64,000 nt of DNA from Myotis daubentonii. Lineage: Eukaryota > Chordata > Mammalia > Chiroptera > Vespertilionidae. The notes beneath the pieces were generated by a model. It saw only the letters and a list, made by a program, of their open reading frames with translations. It did not search any database and was not told the origin of the DNA. A program made the position numbers and the translations under genes. Shown here one piece after another: positions 1 through 10,757 of the stretch (the stretch's first letter is position 1; the number at the start of each line of letters is the position of its first letter). The stretch spans positions 110,174,965 to 110,238,964 of the forward strand of contig NC_081844.1 in assembly GCF_963259705.1 (NCBI RefSeq), written 5' to 3'.

Positions 1-418
1 GAACAGAGAACAGGGGAGCCACTCTGCAAGAGGGAGCCCTCAGCGGGGACCCCACACTCCTTTGTGGGTGCATTCCTGCTGCCCGCGTGTTTTAAAATAC
101 AAGTTTGGTGATGAGTTAGGGATGGTGAAGCCAAAGGTCAGGAGATGACTGCCGTGGAAGGAGAGTATGTGACACACAGATCCCAAGAAAAGGGGGGTGG
201 CCTGCTAGAGGGGCCGCAGGGGCAGCACCTGGGTCGGGGGGAGGCGGCGGGAGAGGGAAACGCGGACAGGAGCCTCTCTGGTTTCTCAGAAAGGAGCCGG
301 CCAGCGGCCAGCGGGCTGAGGGTGGGCTCGCGTGCAGGCTGTGGGCACAGGGCTGTCCCTAGTTGTCCGCACTCCAGGGGGACGGTGGCCCCGGTGTGAG
401 AGCCCACGGAGCAGGTGG
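1..418. other. GC-rich sequence, nothing recognised
   Basis: No repeat family, exon or regulatory element is recognisable. The two overlapping open frames here (84 and 89 residues on opposite strands) are low-complexity and look like chance frames in GC-rich DNA. Confidence 0.5.
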
Positions 419-426
419 GTGTGGGC

Positions 427-642
427 CAGGGGTGGGCAAACTTTGTGACTCGAGGGCCACAATGGGTTCTTAAACTGGACCGGAGGGCCGGAACAAAAGC
501 ATGGATGGAGTGTCTGTGTGAACTAATATAAATTCAAAGTAAACATCATTACATAAAAGGGTACGGTCTTTTTTTTTTTTTTAGTTTTATTCATTTCAAA
601 CGGGCCGGATCCGGCCCGCGGGCCGTAGTTTGCCCACGGCTG
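427..642 (+). mobile_element. Non-autonomous hAT DNA transposon (MITE), copy A
   Basis: A 216-bp element bounded by imperfect terminal inverted repeats: left end starts CAGGGGTGGGCAAACT, right end finishes AGTTTGCCCACGGCTG. It is flanked by a perfect 8-bp duplication GTGTGGGC at 419-426 and 643-650, the target-site length of hAT transposases. It has no coding capacity and contains an internal T-run. A near-identical copy lies inverted at 30213-30428. Compact hAT elements of this kind are known to have been recently active in vespertilionid bats; the family name was not checked against a repeat library. Confidence 0.9.
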
Positions 643-2510
643 GTGTGGGCTCTGGGCTGGGGTATGTATCCAAAAGGCACGCCCACAGGTGAGCTGTTTA
701 TTATCTAGGGGACTCGGCTGACCTGGGGGGACGGCGGTCCCACAGGATCAACAAGACCCCAAGACGTCAAAGCGTCAGAAACGCAGGGTACGCTCTGCTT
801 CCTCTTCAGGGCGCACAGCCTTTGCCTTGGACTGGAGATTCCGCGGAGGGAACAATCCTGAGTTTCGAAGCAATGTTTTGAGGTCTTGCATCTGCAAGGC
901 TACGGAAGGAAAAACAGGCAGGATGGAAAGAGGCAATGGGCACACGACAGCCCTCCTGGGAAGCCCTAAGGGGCTTTGGGAACGGGGGACCCCGGGTCAC
1001 GTGAGTGGGAACTGGGGGAAACTGGCCAGCCCCCCTCCAGGGCCTCAGGGAGAGAGGCCGGGAAGCAGGGGGAGGGCCGGCTGGGCCTCTACCTGCTGGG
1101 ATCCCGCAGAGCGCTGTGCCCCAGCCTTCACCCCTCCTCTAGGACCTGCGTGTTCCGTGCCGCCCCACGAGGCCCTGCACGCATCCGAGTGCTGCCTGAC
1201 GACAAGCTCCCAGACCCCTTGTCACTGAGTGATTCCTCGTCTCGAGAGCCTTCGCGATCATCTCAGAAGCCGGACGGAGGCGTGTTGTGCTGCTCCTCTC
1301 CTCTCCTGCCCCGTCTGATCGTGGCCGTGGCCGTGGCCGTGGTCCTCCCCTAGGACGCCGGCAGCTCCTGGAGAGCAGTCAGTGGCCCTTCATCTCATCC
1401 TCGCTCCACGCTGCTCTGGGAGGCAGGCATCAACAGCGCAGGTGAGAGGAGGGCAGGGAGGAATAGAGCTGGCCCGGCCCTTCCTCCCTCCCTCCTGCCG
1501 GCCCAGGAGCGCCCCCTGCAGGCTCTCCTTTTGTGTAACAAGGGCAGGGTGGTCGGTGTGACCCCTGACCCTTCGGTGGGCTCAGGGCCACAGGCTTGTT
1601 CCTTCGGAATGACCCTCCGATGAACAGATGTTTGCCCAGCCCCTGCTGCAGGCCACACACACCTGAGGGCCGGGAGCCCCGCAGCCCTGCCCTTGGGAGG
1701 GAGGCTCAGAGCGCTCGCCGGGGGGGGGGGGGGGGGGGGAGCGTCCGTCACAGCGTGATGGCCCCGCTGCCACCGGCTCCAGCTCAGTAACGCGGGTTCC
1801 ATCACCAGAGTGGAGAGTCCGCCCGCGAACATTTCACCGGATTTTCCAAAGTTAAAGTGAGGCGGGAGGACGCGGGCAAGTGATGAGGATTGGGGAGGCC
1901 CAGGCCTTCTTCCAAGATAAGCCAGTGGATGGAGCGCCCCTCAAAGGAGACGGTGGGTGGGTGGAGGGCAGACACACGAAGGAAGGGGGGGTATCCCAGT
2001 GCCGGGGCCTGGGCGGCCAGTGGGTGCTCAGCGTCCGTCGCTGGCATCCAGGGAGCTGGGGGCAGGGACAGGAGGTGAGAGGAGCTTCTAGGCACAGACC
2101 CTGCGGTCGCCTGCAGAAGGCCGATGGGCCATGGCTCCCCTGGTTCCTGTGGGTCAGGACCTCCTCCCTAAGGAAGGAGGACTCACCGGGCCGGGCTCCG
2201 CTGCTGAAAGCGGGGGCGAGTGTGCGCGTCTATCAGCCCGTAAAGCACCTCTGTGCTCATCGGAAAGGGCCCCCCGCCCGGTAGACTAATTGCCGCCACG
2301 CAGCCCCTGGAAGAGGCCCTTCAGCGCACTAAGGAGGAGACTCTGCAGGACACTCGGCTGGGGCTTCATCGGGCTGGGCACGCGGGCTGCAATCAAGACC
2401 CAGCGCACCAGCTCATGTCACCACTGGACAGGCAGGCCATGGCGCTGGCTCCGGGCACCCCAGACACGGGGCTCAGGGGACAGCTCTCCTCCTCACTCCT
2501 GTCTCCCAAA
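643..2510. other. GC-rich non-repetitive stretch
   Basis: No gene recognised. Contains a short GGCCGT tandem at about 1321-1342 and a G-run around 1720-1740. The open frames are short, proline/arginine-rich and overlap on both strands, which is what chance frames look like at this base composition. Confidence 0.5.
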
Positions 2511-2513
2511 TCC

Positions 2514-2518
<5 letters not shown>

Positions 2519-2559
<41 letters not shown>

Positions 2560-2782
2560 ATATTTTTATTGATTTCAAAGAAGAAGGGAGAGGGAGGGAG
2601 AGAGAGAGAGAGAGAGAGAGGAGAAACATCAAAGATGAGAGAGAATCATTGATTGGCTGCCTCCTGCACACCCCACACTGGGGATCGAGCCCGCAACCCG
2701 GGCCTGTGCCCTGACCGGGAATAGAACCGTGACCTCCTGGTTCATAGGTCAGCACTCAACCACTGAGCCACACCAGCCGGGC
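2519..2782 (-). mobile_element. VES-type SINE (tRNA-derived, bat)
   Basis: On the minus strand the element starts with the tRNA-like head (GCCCGGCTGGTGTGGCTCAG) and carries a B-box-like GGTTCTATTCC. It continues through the family's GGAGGCAGCCAATC core and ends in an ATTTAAAA tail joined to a GA-rich run. An 8-bp direct repeat TCCTTCCT at 2511-2518 and 2783-2790 flanks it and places the CT run at 2519-2553 inside the insertion. Confidence 0.93.
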
Positions 2783-2790
2783 TCCTTCCT

Positions 2791-3774
2791 GCTCACGCAG
2801 ATCCCCGGGAGACGGGGGAGGAGGGACGGGGCTGGGCTGAGTGTCTGCAGGAGAAGGAAGGGCTCCCCCACGGGCTCCACTTAGAAAAGTTCCAGGGAGG
2901 GTTCTGGCTGGCCCAGCCCTGGGTCCCTGTGGCCAAGGGGCTGGTGTCCTGAGGAGCGTGGGGAGAGCAGTCCCCCAAAGGCAGAGGAGGTGGGACGAGG
3001 CAGGCGAGCTCCCTGTGGGCGGGGGCGGAACCAGGGCTTCAGCCGGCGGCCTGGCTCCGCGGTGGTCCTCTCAGTCACTAAGCAACACGACTCCTGATCA
3101 CAGGCGAGGTCAGCATCCTGCCGGGAGCACCAGCCCGCTGCTCACTCCACTTGTGAGAGGGATGGTGTGACTCAGATCTCTCTGCGGGGAGGAGGATGAA
3201 AGGAAGCAGCTAATGGACTGCGTGGACTTCTGGCCTTGGCTACGGAGGCTGTCGGAGCGGCGTCCGCAGCCGACGGGTCCCGGATCAAGCCGTGGTCAAC
3301 ACCACGATGTTCGAAGCAGGTTGGAAAGACGTAAGCACGGATCAGTCGCTGCAAGCGGGTGGCCTCACCTGAGAGCCGCGGGAGCTCGTGGGTGAAGCTG
3401 GGACGGTGGCTGGTTGGCAGGACAGTGGGACTTGTTGGCGCAAATGGCTGCTGGCCGGCCAGGATGTCAGCTCACAGATGTGACCTCGGCCTGAAGAGCC
3501 CCTGAGTGGGGCCTGGGGAACGATGGCGCAGACGAGTCAGCTCTCAGCCTCCATCTGGGCCGCGCTGCTGGCAGCTGGAATAAAGGAGAAGCCTGTGGAC
3601 TGACATCAACCTACAGGGCAAGGGAGGAGTGAGGTGTGGGGGCCATGCAGGGAGGGGCCGGGTCCTCGGAGGCCCAGGGGGAGTCAGCCTGGGCACCGGG
3701 AACCGATGGCTCTCATTCCCATGGGGTAACGTACAGCCAGCAGCCGAGACAGCCAGGGAAGAGCAGGTTTTCTG
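2791..3774. other. Non-repetitive stretch, nothing recognised
   Basis: Moderately GC-rich DNA without recognisable exon, repeat family or motif cluster. Confidence 0.45.
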
Positions 3775-3970
3775 AGTCACGCTGTCCTGACCCCTACCCA
3801 GCTCTGCCACCAACTTAGCCCGTGTGAACTTGGCTGGTGGCAGAACTTGCCTGAGCCTCAGTTTCCTCACCTGTAAAATGAGGATAATTATGCTTTATTC
3901 CCAAGGCAGTTGAGATTAAAACTGGTAAGGAAATTGCCTGGCACGTGGCAGGCAGGTAGCAAGTGGTGGC
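3775..3970 (+). mobile_element. MIR SINE
   Basis: Contains the MIR signature run around 3851-3890 (GCCTCAGTTTCCTCACCTGT followed by AAAATGAGGATAAT), then a GTTGAGATTAAA segment and the downstream TGCCTGGCACGTGG block. This is an ancient mammalian tRNA-derived SINE in sense orientation. Confidence 0.85.
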
Positions 3971-4017
3971 CAGTATTACCTGCTACACCTGGAACCAAAG
4001 GCTTTTCCAGCTGAGTT

Positions 4018-4976
4018 CACCACCACCACCACCCTCACCATCATCACCATCATCACCATCACCACCACCACCATCAGCACCATCAGCACCATCATTACCA
4101 CCATCGTCACCACCATCACCATCACCACCATCACTATCACCACTATCACCACAACTGTCATCATCACCACCATCACCACCACCATCACCATAACACCACC
4201 ATCACCACCACCATCACCATCACCACCATCATCACCACCATCACCACCACCATCATCACCATAACACCACCATCACCACCATAACACCACCATCACCACC
4301 ATCACCACCACCACCATCATCACCATCATCACTACCATCATCACCATAACATCACCACCACCACCATCATCACCACCACCATCATCACCACCACCATCAT
4401 CACCATCACCACCATCATCACCACCATCATCACCACCATCATCACCACCATCACCGCCAACACCATCACCACCATCACCACCACCACCATCACCACCCTC
4501 ACCATCATCACCATCATCACTACCATCATCACCATAACACCACCACCATCATCACCACCACCATCATCACCATCACCACCACCATCACCACCATCACCAC
4601 CACCATCATCACCACCATCACTATCATCACCACCATCATCACCACCATCATCACCACCCTCACCACCATCATCACCACCCTCACCACCATCATCACCATA
4701 ACACCACCACCACCACCATCATCACCACCACCATCACCATCACCACCATCACCACCATCATCACCATCACCACCATCATCACCATCACCACCATCATCAC
4801 CACCATCATCACCACCATCACCACCATCATCACCACCATCACCACCATCATCACCATCATCACTACCATCATCACCATAACACCATCACCACCACTATCA
4901 CCACCACCACCATCACCATCTTCATCATGATCTTCATCGTCATCACCATCACATCACCATCAGCATCACTACAAGC
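4018..4976. repeat. (CAC/CAT)n trinucleotide array, about 960 bp
   Basis: Almost pure CAC and CAT triplets with occasional CCC, CGC, CTA and AAC variants, so frames on both strands stay open (Met/Val, His, Ser/Pro tracts). The mixture changes along the array: CAC-dominated at the start, then blocks resembling CACCATCATCACCACCATC, and more divergent triplets after about 4910. Confidence 0.95.
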
Positions 4977-5862
4977 ACAAAATTCTGTGGTGATTTCCTT
5001 TGCCCTACAGGGTAGAGCAACCAGCAGCAGTCTCCCCCTGGCTTGATTGTGTCAGGAGCCAGAAGGTGGGGACTGGACCCCTGGATTGGGGGCAGAATGA
5101 AAAAGGGAGCCTGAGGGTGACCTGGGAAAGTCGGCGCCTCTCCAGCCTCTGTCTGAGGCCGATTCTGCAAAGACTGAAAGGTGACCAGGCAGCAAAGGGC
5201 CTTTCTTGTGTCGTTCCCTTCCCTGGGCTCCTCGCTGCTGTTCAGACTCAGCTACGGATGGACTGCGCACCTCTTCAGGTCTTGATCGACACCTTCACCT
5301 TTCTAGGCGTCCGCTGGTGGCACAACAGTGGGGGAACCAAGGGTTCTGCTGCTATGAAACGTTGGAAAAACACCTACTTAGACTAGCAAGACCTCAAATA
5401 ACTTTATTCACTAAAGGCCATTTGAAATAGTTGAGCATCTGACCAGTTGAGATGGGGCTGTGTGGGCCAGTGAGGGGATGATAGAGAGCAAGGAACACAT
5501 GCCAGTGATGAACGGAGAGAACGTCCCTCCAGGCGGAAGCACAGAGAAGCAGGCTCCTGACAGATCCCCGCCACCCTGCCTTCGCCAACATTCCTTCACA
5601 AGAGCGGGAGGAGGTGGGGGAGCCCTGCGGGGACAGCGGGGTGAGCAGGGAAAGGACCGGGCAGGGACGTGGATGGCAGGGAAGCAGGAAGATCTGAAGG
5701 CCACAGGTGGGCAGGAAGGAGGGAGGCGCATCCGAGTTCAAGAGCAGACGGGCGGTCTTGAAGATTGGCCCGCATGCTGCTTCGGCGAGGCTGTCATGCT
5801 CCACATCAGGAGGAACAGGAAACACAAACTGGGAAGCTGCCATCACCCACATGCGCTTCCTT
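4977..5862. other. Non-repetitive stretch
   Basis: No recognised repeat or exon. A slightly AT-richer segment around 5390-5440 precedes GC-rich sequence. Confidence 0.4.
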
Positions 5863-5967
5863 GGCTCCCTGTCCGGAGTCCCTGTCCCGAGTCCCTGTCC
5901 TGAGTCCCTGTCTGGAGTCCCTGTCCTGAGTCCCTGTCTGGAGTCCCTGTCCCGAGTCCCTGTCCTT
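5863..5967 (+). repeat. 13-bp minisatellite, about 8 units
   Basis: Consecutive units of the form GAGTCCCTGTCC(C/T), with variants ending CTG, repeated about eight times. The first unit (GGCTCCCTGTCCG) is degenerate. Confidence 0.9.
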
Positions 5968-6690
5968 CAGAGATGCTTCGAGCGCCAGCTGAGAGGCCCG
6001 GAGCGGCGGGCCTGGGAGGGGCTGCGTGAGAGGCTGGTCAGGGGGAGCCCGCAGTCTGCCGAGTGGGCCATCTGGCCACTCAAGTGCTAATGGGCCCGTT
6101 ACCTCCCAGGGGCTGACCGCCGGGAGGAAAACAGCCATCCCGCCGCCACGGCCTCCTCGATGCCCATCAGCTCGAGTGGGAGATGCTGTTTTCCTCCAGA
6201 AGGTCTGCTCGTGGGCGATCTCTTGGGCCCGGTGGCAATATTTGCGAACCCCGAACGCCTAGGACCAGCTGCTGCAAAGCCACTTCCCGCTTCTGTGCCC
6301 CCCCCCCCGCCGCCCCCCCCCCTCCGGTTCCGCGCCCTGCGATTCCCTGTTTAGATTTGCAGCGTGAGCTCATCGCCTGGATGGCCCCAGAGCCCTCCGA
6401 GCAGCTGGCTCTCCCCAACTCCTCCTTCTGCCGCTTCCCTCCTCCCTGCTCTTCCAGAGGCTGCGAGCTGGGCTTCTCGACAGCATGCGTGTCATCCAAA
6501 GACATGCCCCTCCCAGGGGCGCGTGCAAACATGATGCTCCCACGAGGCACAGCCAGCTGCTCCGTCAGCACCAGTGACTGGAGGGAGTGGAGATCGCGTT
6601 TCCGAAGGGGCCTCAGGGAAGCAGGGAGTGTCCCCCCTGGCCTTCTGAGGAGCGGGCAGAGCTGCTGCAGCAGCACCTTAACTGTAAGGA
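5968..6690. other. GC-rich stretch leading into the 30-bp minisatellite
   Basis: Contains C-runs around 6298-6322. A 441-residue plus-strand frame starts at 6183, but its first part is low-complexity and the rest is the 30-bp repeat. No family is recognised. Confidence 0.45.
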
Positions 6691-7436
6691 ATGGAACCCA
6701 CAGACAACGGGATGTAGGGAACGGCACCCACAGAGAATGGGGTGTAGGGAACGGCTCCCACAGAGAATGGGGTGTAGGGAACGGCACCCACAGACAATGG
6801 GGTGTAGGGAACGGCACCCACAGACAACGGGGTGTAGGGAACGGCTCCCACAGACAACGGGGTGTAGGGAACGGCTCCCACAGACAATGGGGTGTAGGGA
6901 ACGGCTCCCACAGAGAACGGGGTGTAGGGAACGGCACCCACAGACAACGGGGTGTAGGGAACGGCAACCACAGACAACGGGGTGTAGGGAACGGCTCCCA
7001 CAGACAACGGGGTGTAGGGAACGGCTCCCACAGACAACGGGGTGTAGGGAACGGCACCCACAGACAACGGGGTGTAGGGAACGGCACCCACAGACAACGG
7101 GGTGTAGGGAACGGCACCCACAGACAACGGGGTGTAGGGAACGGCACCCACAGACAACGGGGTGTAGGGAACGGCACCCACAGACAATGGGGTGTAGGGA
7201 ACGGCACCCACAGACAATGGGGTGTAGGGAACGGCACCCACAGACAATGGGGTGTAGGGAACGGCTCCCACAGACAATGGGGTGTAGGGAACGGCTCCCA
7301 CAGAGAATGGGGTGTAGGGAACGGCTCCCACAGACAATGGGGTGTAGGGAACGGCTCCCACAGACAATGGGGTGTAGGGAACGGCACCCACAGACAATGG
7401 GGTGTAGGGAACGGCTCCCACAGTCAACGGGATGAG
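6691..7436 (+). repeat. 30-bp minisatellite, about 25 units
   Basis: Twenty-five head-to-tail units exactly 30 bp apart from 6691. A typical unit reads ACGGCACCCACAGACAATGG then GGTGTAGGGA. The first and last units are degenerate; the inner ones differ at only three main sites (CACC/CTCC, GACAA/GAGAA, AACGG/AATGG). Because 30 is divisible by 3, repetitive frames are open on both strands (249-441 residues). These are by-products of the repeat, not genes. Confidence 0.97.
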
Positions 7437-8344
7437 GGTCCGTGGAGCTCAGCGCAGACATGGAGTTCGTGGCGCGGGAGAGAAGCAGAGAGAGCACCAG
7501 GAGCCTGAATGGTCACGTCGCCCTTGCTTCCATTCCTATTATGATTTAATAAAAAATAAACCAAACCCAACACACCACCCACCCACCACCACCGCCGCCA
7601 CCACCACCTCCACGTGCTAGGGATCGTGGGCTCACACACAAAAGAGCCGCCATTTGCAAACCCGCGTTGGTAGAATGTCGAGTGCTCTTGGCAGGGTCGG
7701 GCGGTTGTCATCGTGTCCTGGAGATGGCGGCTCAGAGCCGTGGCCCTCTCTTAGGCCTGGCCGGCAGGCGGGGGCTGGGCCGAGGGGCTGCAGAGTCCAG
7801 CTGAGCCCCAGAGGCCCTAATTGCCAACGCCAGGGCGCCTTAAGGGGTGGCTCTGGCTGTGGCCATGTCCAAGGCATTCAAAACTCAGGAGGCAGGAAAC
7901 ACCAAGGGCATTTTGGTTTGCCCTCTGCTATGGCGCCTGAGCTGCACTTCCCTAACCTAATTCCGTAGGCATCACCGGAGGAGGCTCACCGTGGGGGCAT
8001 CGGCGGTGTCCTGCTGAGCTTGCGAGTGGGAGTTTGGGAAGGATCTTTCCATCCCTCACAGGCGGCCTGTTTTCTGGAGACACATCTCTCACCCGCAGGA
8101 GAGCCGCCAGCGACGGTGTAATTTGTGCTCTGCCCTGTGCGCTGCGGAGGCTTGAGAGGGGTCATCCTGACGATTGTGACCCTCCGGACCTCTTTGCACA
8201 GCCCACAGGCCCTTTTCTTGTGTGTGAGCGCGCCCCTGGCGCCGGTACACTGAAGGCAGTGGGGAGGAAACGCGCATGAGAGGGAAGAGTCCGAGGTGCT
8301 CAGAGGCCTCTGTGGCCCATCTCCCCATAGCTGAACCGTGTCCA
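7437..8344. other. Non-repetitive stretch with AT-rich pocket
   Basis: An AT-rich segment around 7535-7565 (ATTTAATAAAAAATAAACC) is followed by a short CAC/CCG-rich run to 7615 and then unique-looking DNA. No gene recognised. Confidence 0.4.
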
Positions 8345-8806
8345 GCACGGCCAGGGTGACCCTGAGGGGCGGGAGTGGTGGTGGTGAGGATTAGAAAAGA
8401 TGGACCAGAGAATGAATCTGGGGCCGGGTGGGACGCTGCTCTCGGATGGAGAGACAGCGCCACGGCCTGCGAGCCAAGTCTTTATTTTATAGTCAGATCC
8501 CACGAGGCAAAGTCAGGGCGTGGTCAAGATGTTTACAACGTTCTCGCGGGTTTTGAATTTACTTGATTACCTGCATCTGAACTCGATCAAGCTTTGTTTG
8601 GGCAGCACTTGCTGCACCTCCTGCAGCCCACATCACTTAGCCACCTGGGCCCACAGGTTCGGACCATCAGGTCAAGCTCACAGCCACAGCCTTTGGCTGT
8701 CATTGTGCTGGGCCCTGCACGTGGCTTTGCCACGAGAGGACCGTGCCCTCTCATTAGTCCGAGGCTTGAACCTGTGGAGACGCTGTAGCGGCTCTCCACA
8801 CATAGC
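8345..8806 (-). mobile_element. LTR-like interspersed repeat, copy A
   Basis: The minus strand of this segment matches 40934-41439 nearly end to end. Shared blocks include AGAGGACCGTGCCCTCTCAT (plus sense here), the region around 8690-8740, the TATA-like element and the far end near GGCCCCAGATTCATTCTCTG. Copy A lacks the roughly 86-bp MER5-derived segment present in copy B. A TG start and CA end in copy B, a single TATA-like box and the 450-500 bp length suggest a retroviral LTR, but no family name was checked. Confidence 0.7.
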
Positions 8807-8814
8807 CCTGACTT

Positions 8815-9046
8815 CTTTTTAAAAAATATATATTTTTTATTGATTTCAGAGAGGAAGGGAGAGGGAGAGGGAGAGAGAAACATCCATGATGAGAATCACC
8901 AATCAGCTGCCTCCTGCACGCCCCCTACCGGGGATGGAGCCTGCAACCTGGCATGTGCCCTGACCGGGAATCGAACCATGACCTCCTGGTTCATAGGCTG
9001 TTCATAGGTTCGTTGCTCAACCACTGAGCCACGCCGGCTGGACTGT
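8815..9046 (-). mobile_element. VES-type SINE
   Basis: Minus-strand VES with tail (AAAAAATATATATTTTTTAA on the complement), the GGAGGCAGCTGATT core, a B box (GGTTCGATTCC) and a head ending near 9046. Imperfect flanks CCCTGACTTCTTTT and CCTTGACTTTTC look like a decayed target duplication. The head carries an internal repeat of TTCATAGG around 8991-9010, absent from other copies. Confidence 0.92.
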
Positions 9047-9229
9047 CGCCTTGACTTTTCATCTTCCTTCAGCTGCTCAGGACTCTCTGAGGCCCCTGCG
9101 CCCCCGCCGTGTCCTGAGAATCACACGGGGATGCTCTGTCTTCCAATAAAAAACCTCAGACTTCCTCTCTGTGTCCCCCAGACCTTTCCAGAGCAAAGCG
9201 GCCGCTCGTTGTCCACAGAGCCCGCGTTG

Positions 9230-9790
9230 TCTACGCGAGAAAAGTGACGCGCAGTCGTTAATATGCTTCGTGTTCTATTCGGAGGCATGGCCGCCCTGTG
9301 GAGGCGGTGCTGGTGTAATTAATTGAATTGAGCCGTGCCCACCGAGAGAATTTTAAATTATATCGCTATTTGAATAGGTGAGGTGATTATCGCAAAATAA
9401 ACATTCCCTTTTTCACAAAACTGGTGTTTGTCGTCAAGCGCTAGGAAGGCACTGAGGGTGGGAGCCCTCTCCGTGGCCTTGAGCCGCCACCGTTCACAGC
9501 AAAGACATAAAACGACGCACCTCGGCCGCGTGGTCGCCGTAATTGCCTGCCGTTTACCCACCTTGTAAAGTAAACGGCTCATGAAATGTGCGAGCACGCT
9601 CAAAACATACAAAGGAGGAGCTGGAGTGATTACGCGCCGGCTGCCCGACTTAATTATCAATGTTTTCCTTGCGGCGGAAGCGAGCGGGTATTAATCAGCC
9701 TCTGACGGGACTGGGAGCCCGGGCTCGGGCTGCAGAGGGTGTTCCCTTTGTTAAGCCTTTAATGGCCTCCGGTTGTTGGCTAATCCCCGG
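9230..9790. promoter_or_regulatory. Candidate conserved non-coding element (AT-rich island)
   Basis: A roughly 560-bp island free of recognisable repeats in GC-rich surroundings, dense in homeodomain-type cores: GTAATTAATTGAATTGA near 9314, TTAATTATCAATG near 9650, GTATTAATCAG near 9688, CTTTAATGG near 9757. It also holds forkhead-like motifs (AATAAACA, AGTAAACG). Many intact CpGs sit next to AT-rich motifs, unlike the decayed repeats nearby. Conservation cannot be seen from one sequence, so enhancer function is an inference. Confidence 0.45.
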
Positions 9791-10162
9791 AGCGGACACA
9801 CCCCGGAGGATCCAAGATTGGATCATGCGGAGCGGCTGGAGTTTTCACCGGCTCCAGGGCAGCGACGGGCCGGGCCTGCGCGAGGCCCGGGGAGCTCAGC
9901 CGGAGGACTGGCCGCGCCACCGGGCCAGCTGTCTCCGCAGTCAGCGGGCTGGCACCAGATGGAATCTGACTCACACTCCCCCTCCTCCCAGTCCCTGGTG
10001 CTGAGCCTTTCCCACCAACAGGTTTTCTCCTCAGCAGCCAACATGTATTGGCTTCCCCCGTTCTCCTTGGCCGGATCCTCAAGTGCACCAGCTCCTCCTT
10101 CCCTGGGCAGACCATCACTCGCGGGCATCTCACGGCAGCACTGGCAGCCGCCCTTCCTTCCT
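9791..10162. other. GC-rich stretch
   Basis: No repeat or exon recognised between the AT-rich island and the minisatellite. Confidence 0.4.
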
Positions 10163-10757
10163 CCCCACCGTCAGCACCCGCTGGCCCGTCCTTCCTCCCT
10201 CCCCAGCGTCAGCACCCACTGGCCCGTCCTCCCTCCCCAGCGTCAGCACCCACTGGCCTATCCTCCCTCCCTCCCCAGCGTCAGCACCCACTGGCCCGTC
10301 CTCCCTCCCCAGAGTCAGCACCCACTGGCCTGTCCTCCCTCCCTCCCCAGCGTCAGCACCCACTGGCCTGTCCGTCCTCCCTCCCCAGCGTCAGCACCCA
10401 CTGGCCTGTCCTCCCTCCCTCCCCAGCGTCAGCACCCACTGGCCCGTCCTCCCTCCCTCCCCAGCGTCAGCACCCACTGGCCCGTCCTCCCTCCCTCCCC
10501 AGCGTCAGCACCCACTGGCCCGTCTCCCTCCCCAGCGTCAGCACCCACTGGCCTGTCCTCCCTCCCTCCCCAGCGTCAGCACCCACTGGCCCGTCCTCCC
10601 TCCCTCCCCAGTGTCAGAACCCGCTGGCCTGTCCTCCCTCCCTCCCCAGCGTCAGCACCCACTGGCCCGTCCTCCCTCCCCAGCGTCAGCACCCACTGGC
10701 CTGTCCTCCCTCCCCAGCGTCAGCACCCACTGGCCTGTCCTCCCTCCCCAGCATCGG
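10163..10757 (+). repeat. 34-38-bp minisatellite, about 17 units
   Basis: Tandem units built on AGCGTCAGCACCCACTGGCC followed by a (C/T)GTCCTCCCTCCC stretch. Unit length alternates between about 34 and 38 bp because the CCCT motif is present in one or two copies. Outer units are degenerate (CACCGTCAGCACCCGCTGG at the start, AGCATCGGG at the end). Long proline/serine-rich frames across it are artefacts. Confidence 0.95.

Noticed and set aside
6691..7436. Possible CRISPR-like array
   Set aside because: Units are contiguous with no unique spacers, and the genome is mammalian.
6183..7508. 441-residue plus-strand frame and overlapping 406-, 294-, 282- and 249-residue frames
   Set aside because: All run through the 30-bp minisatellite, where a period divisible by 3 keeps every frame open; frames on opposite strands are equally long.
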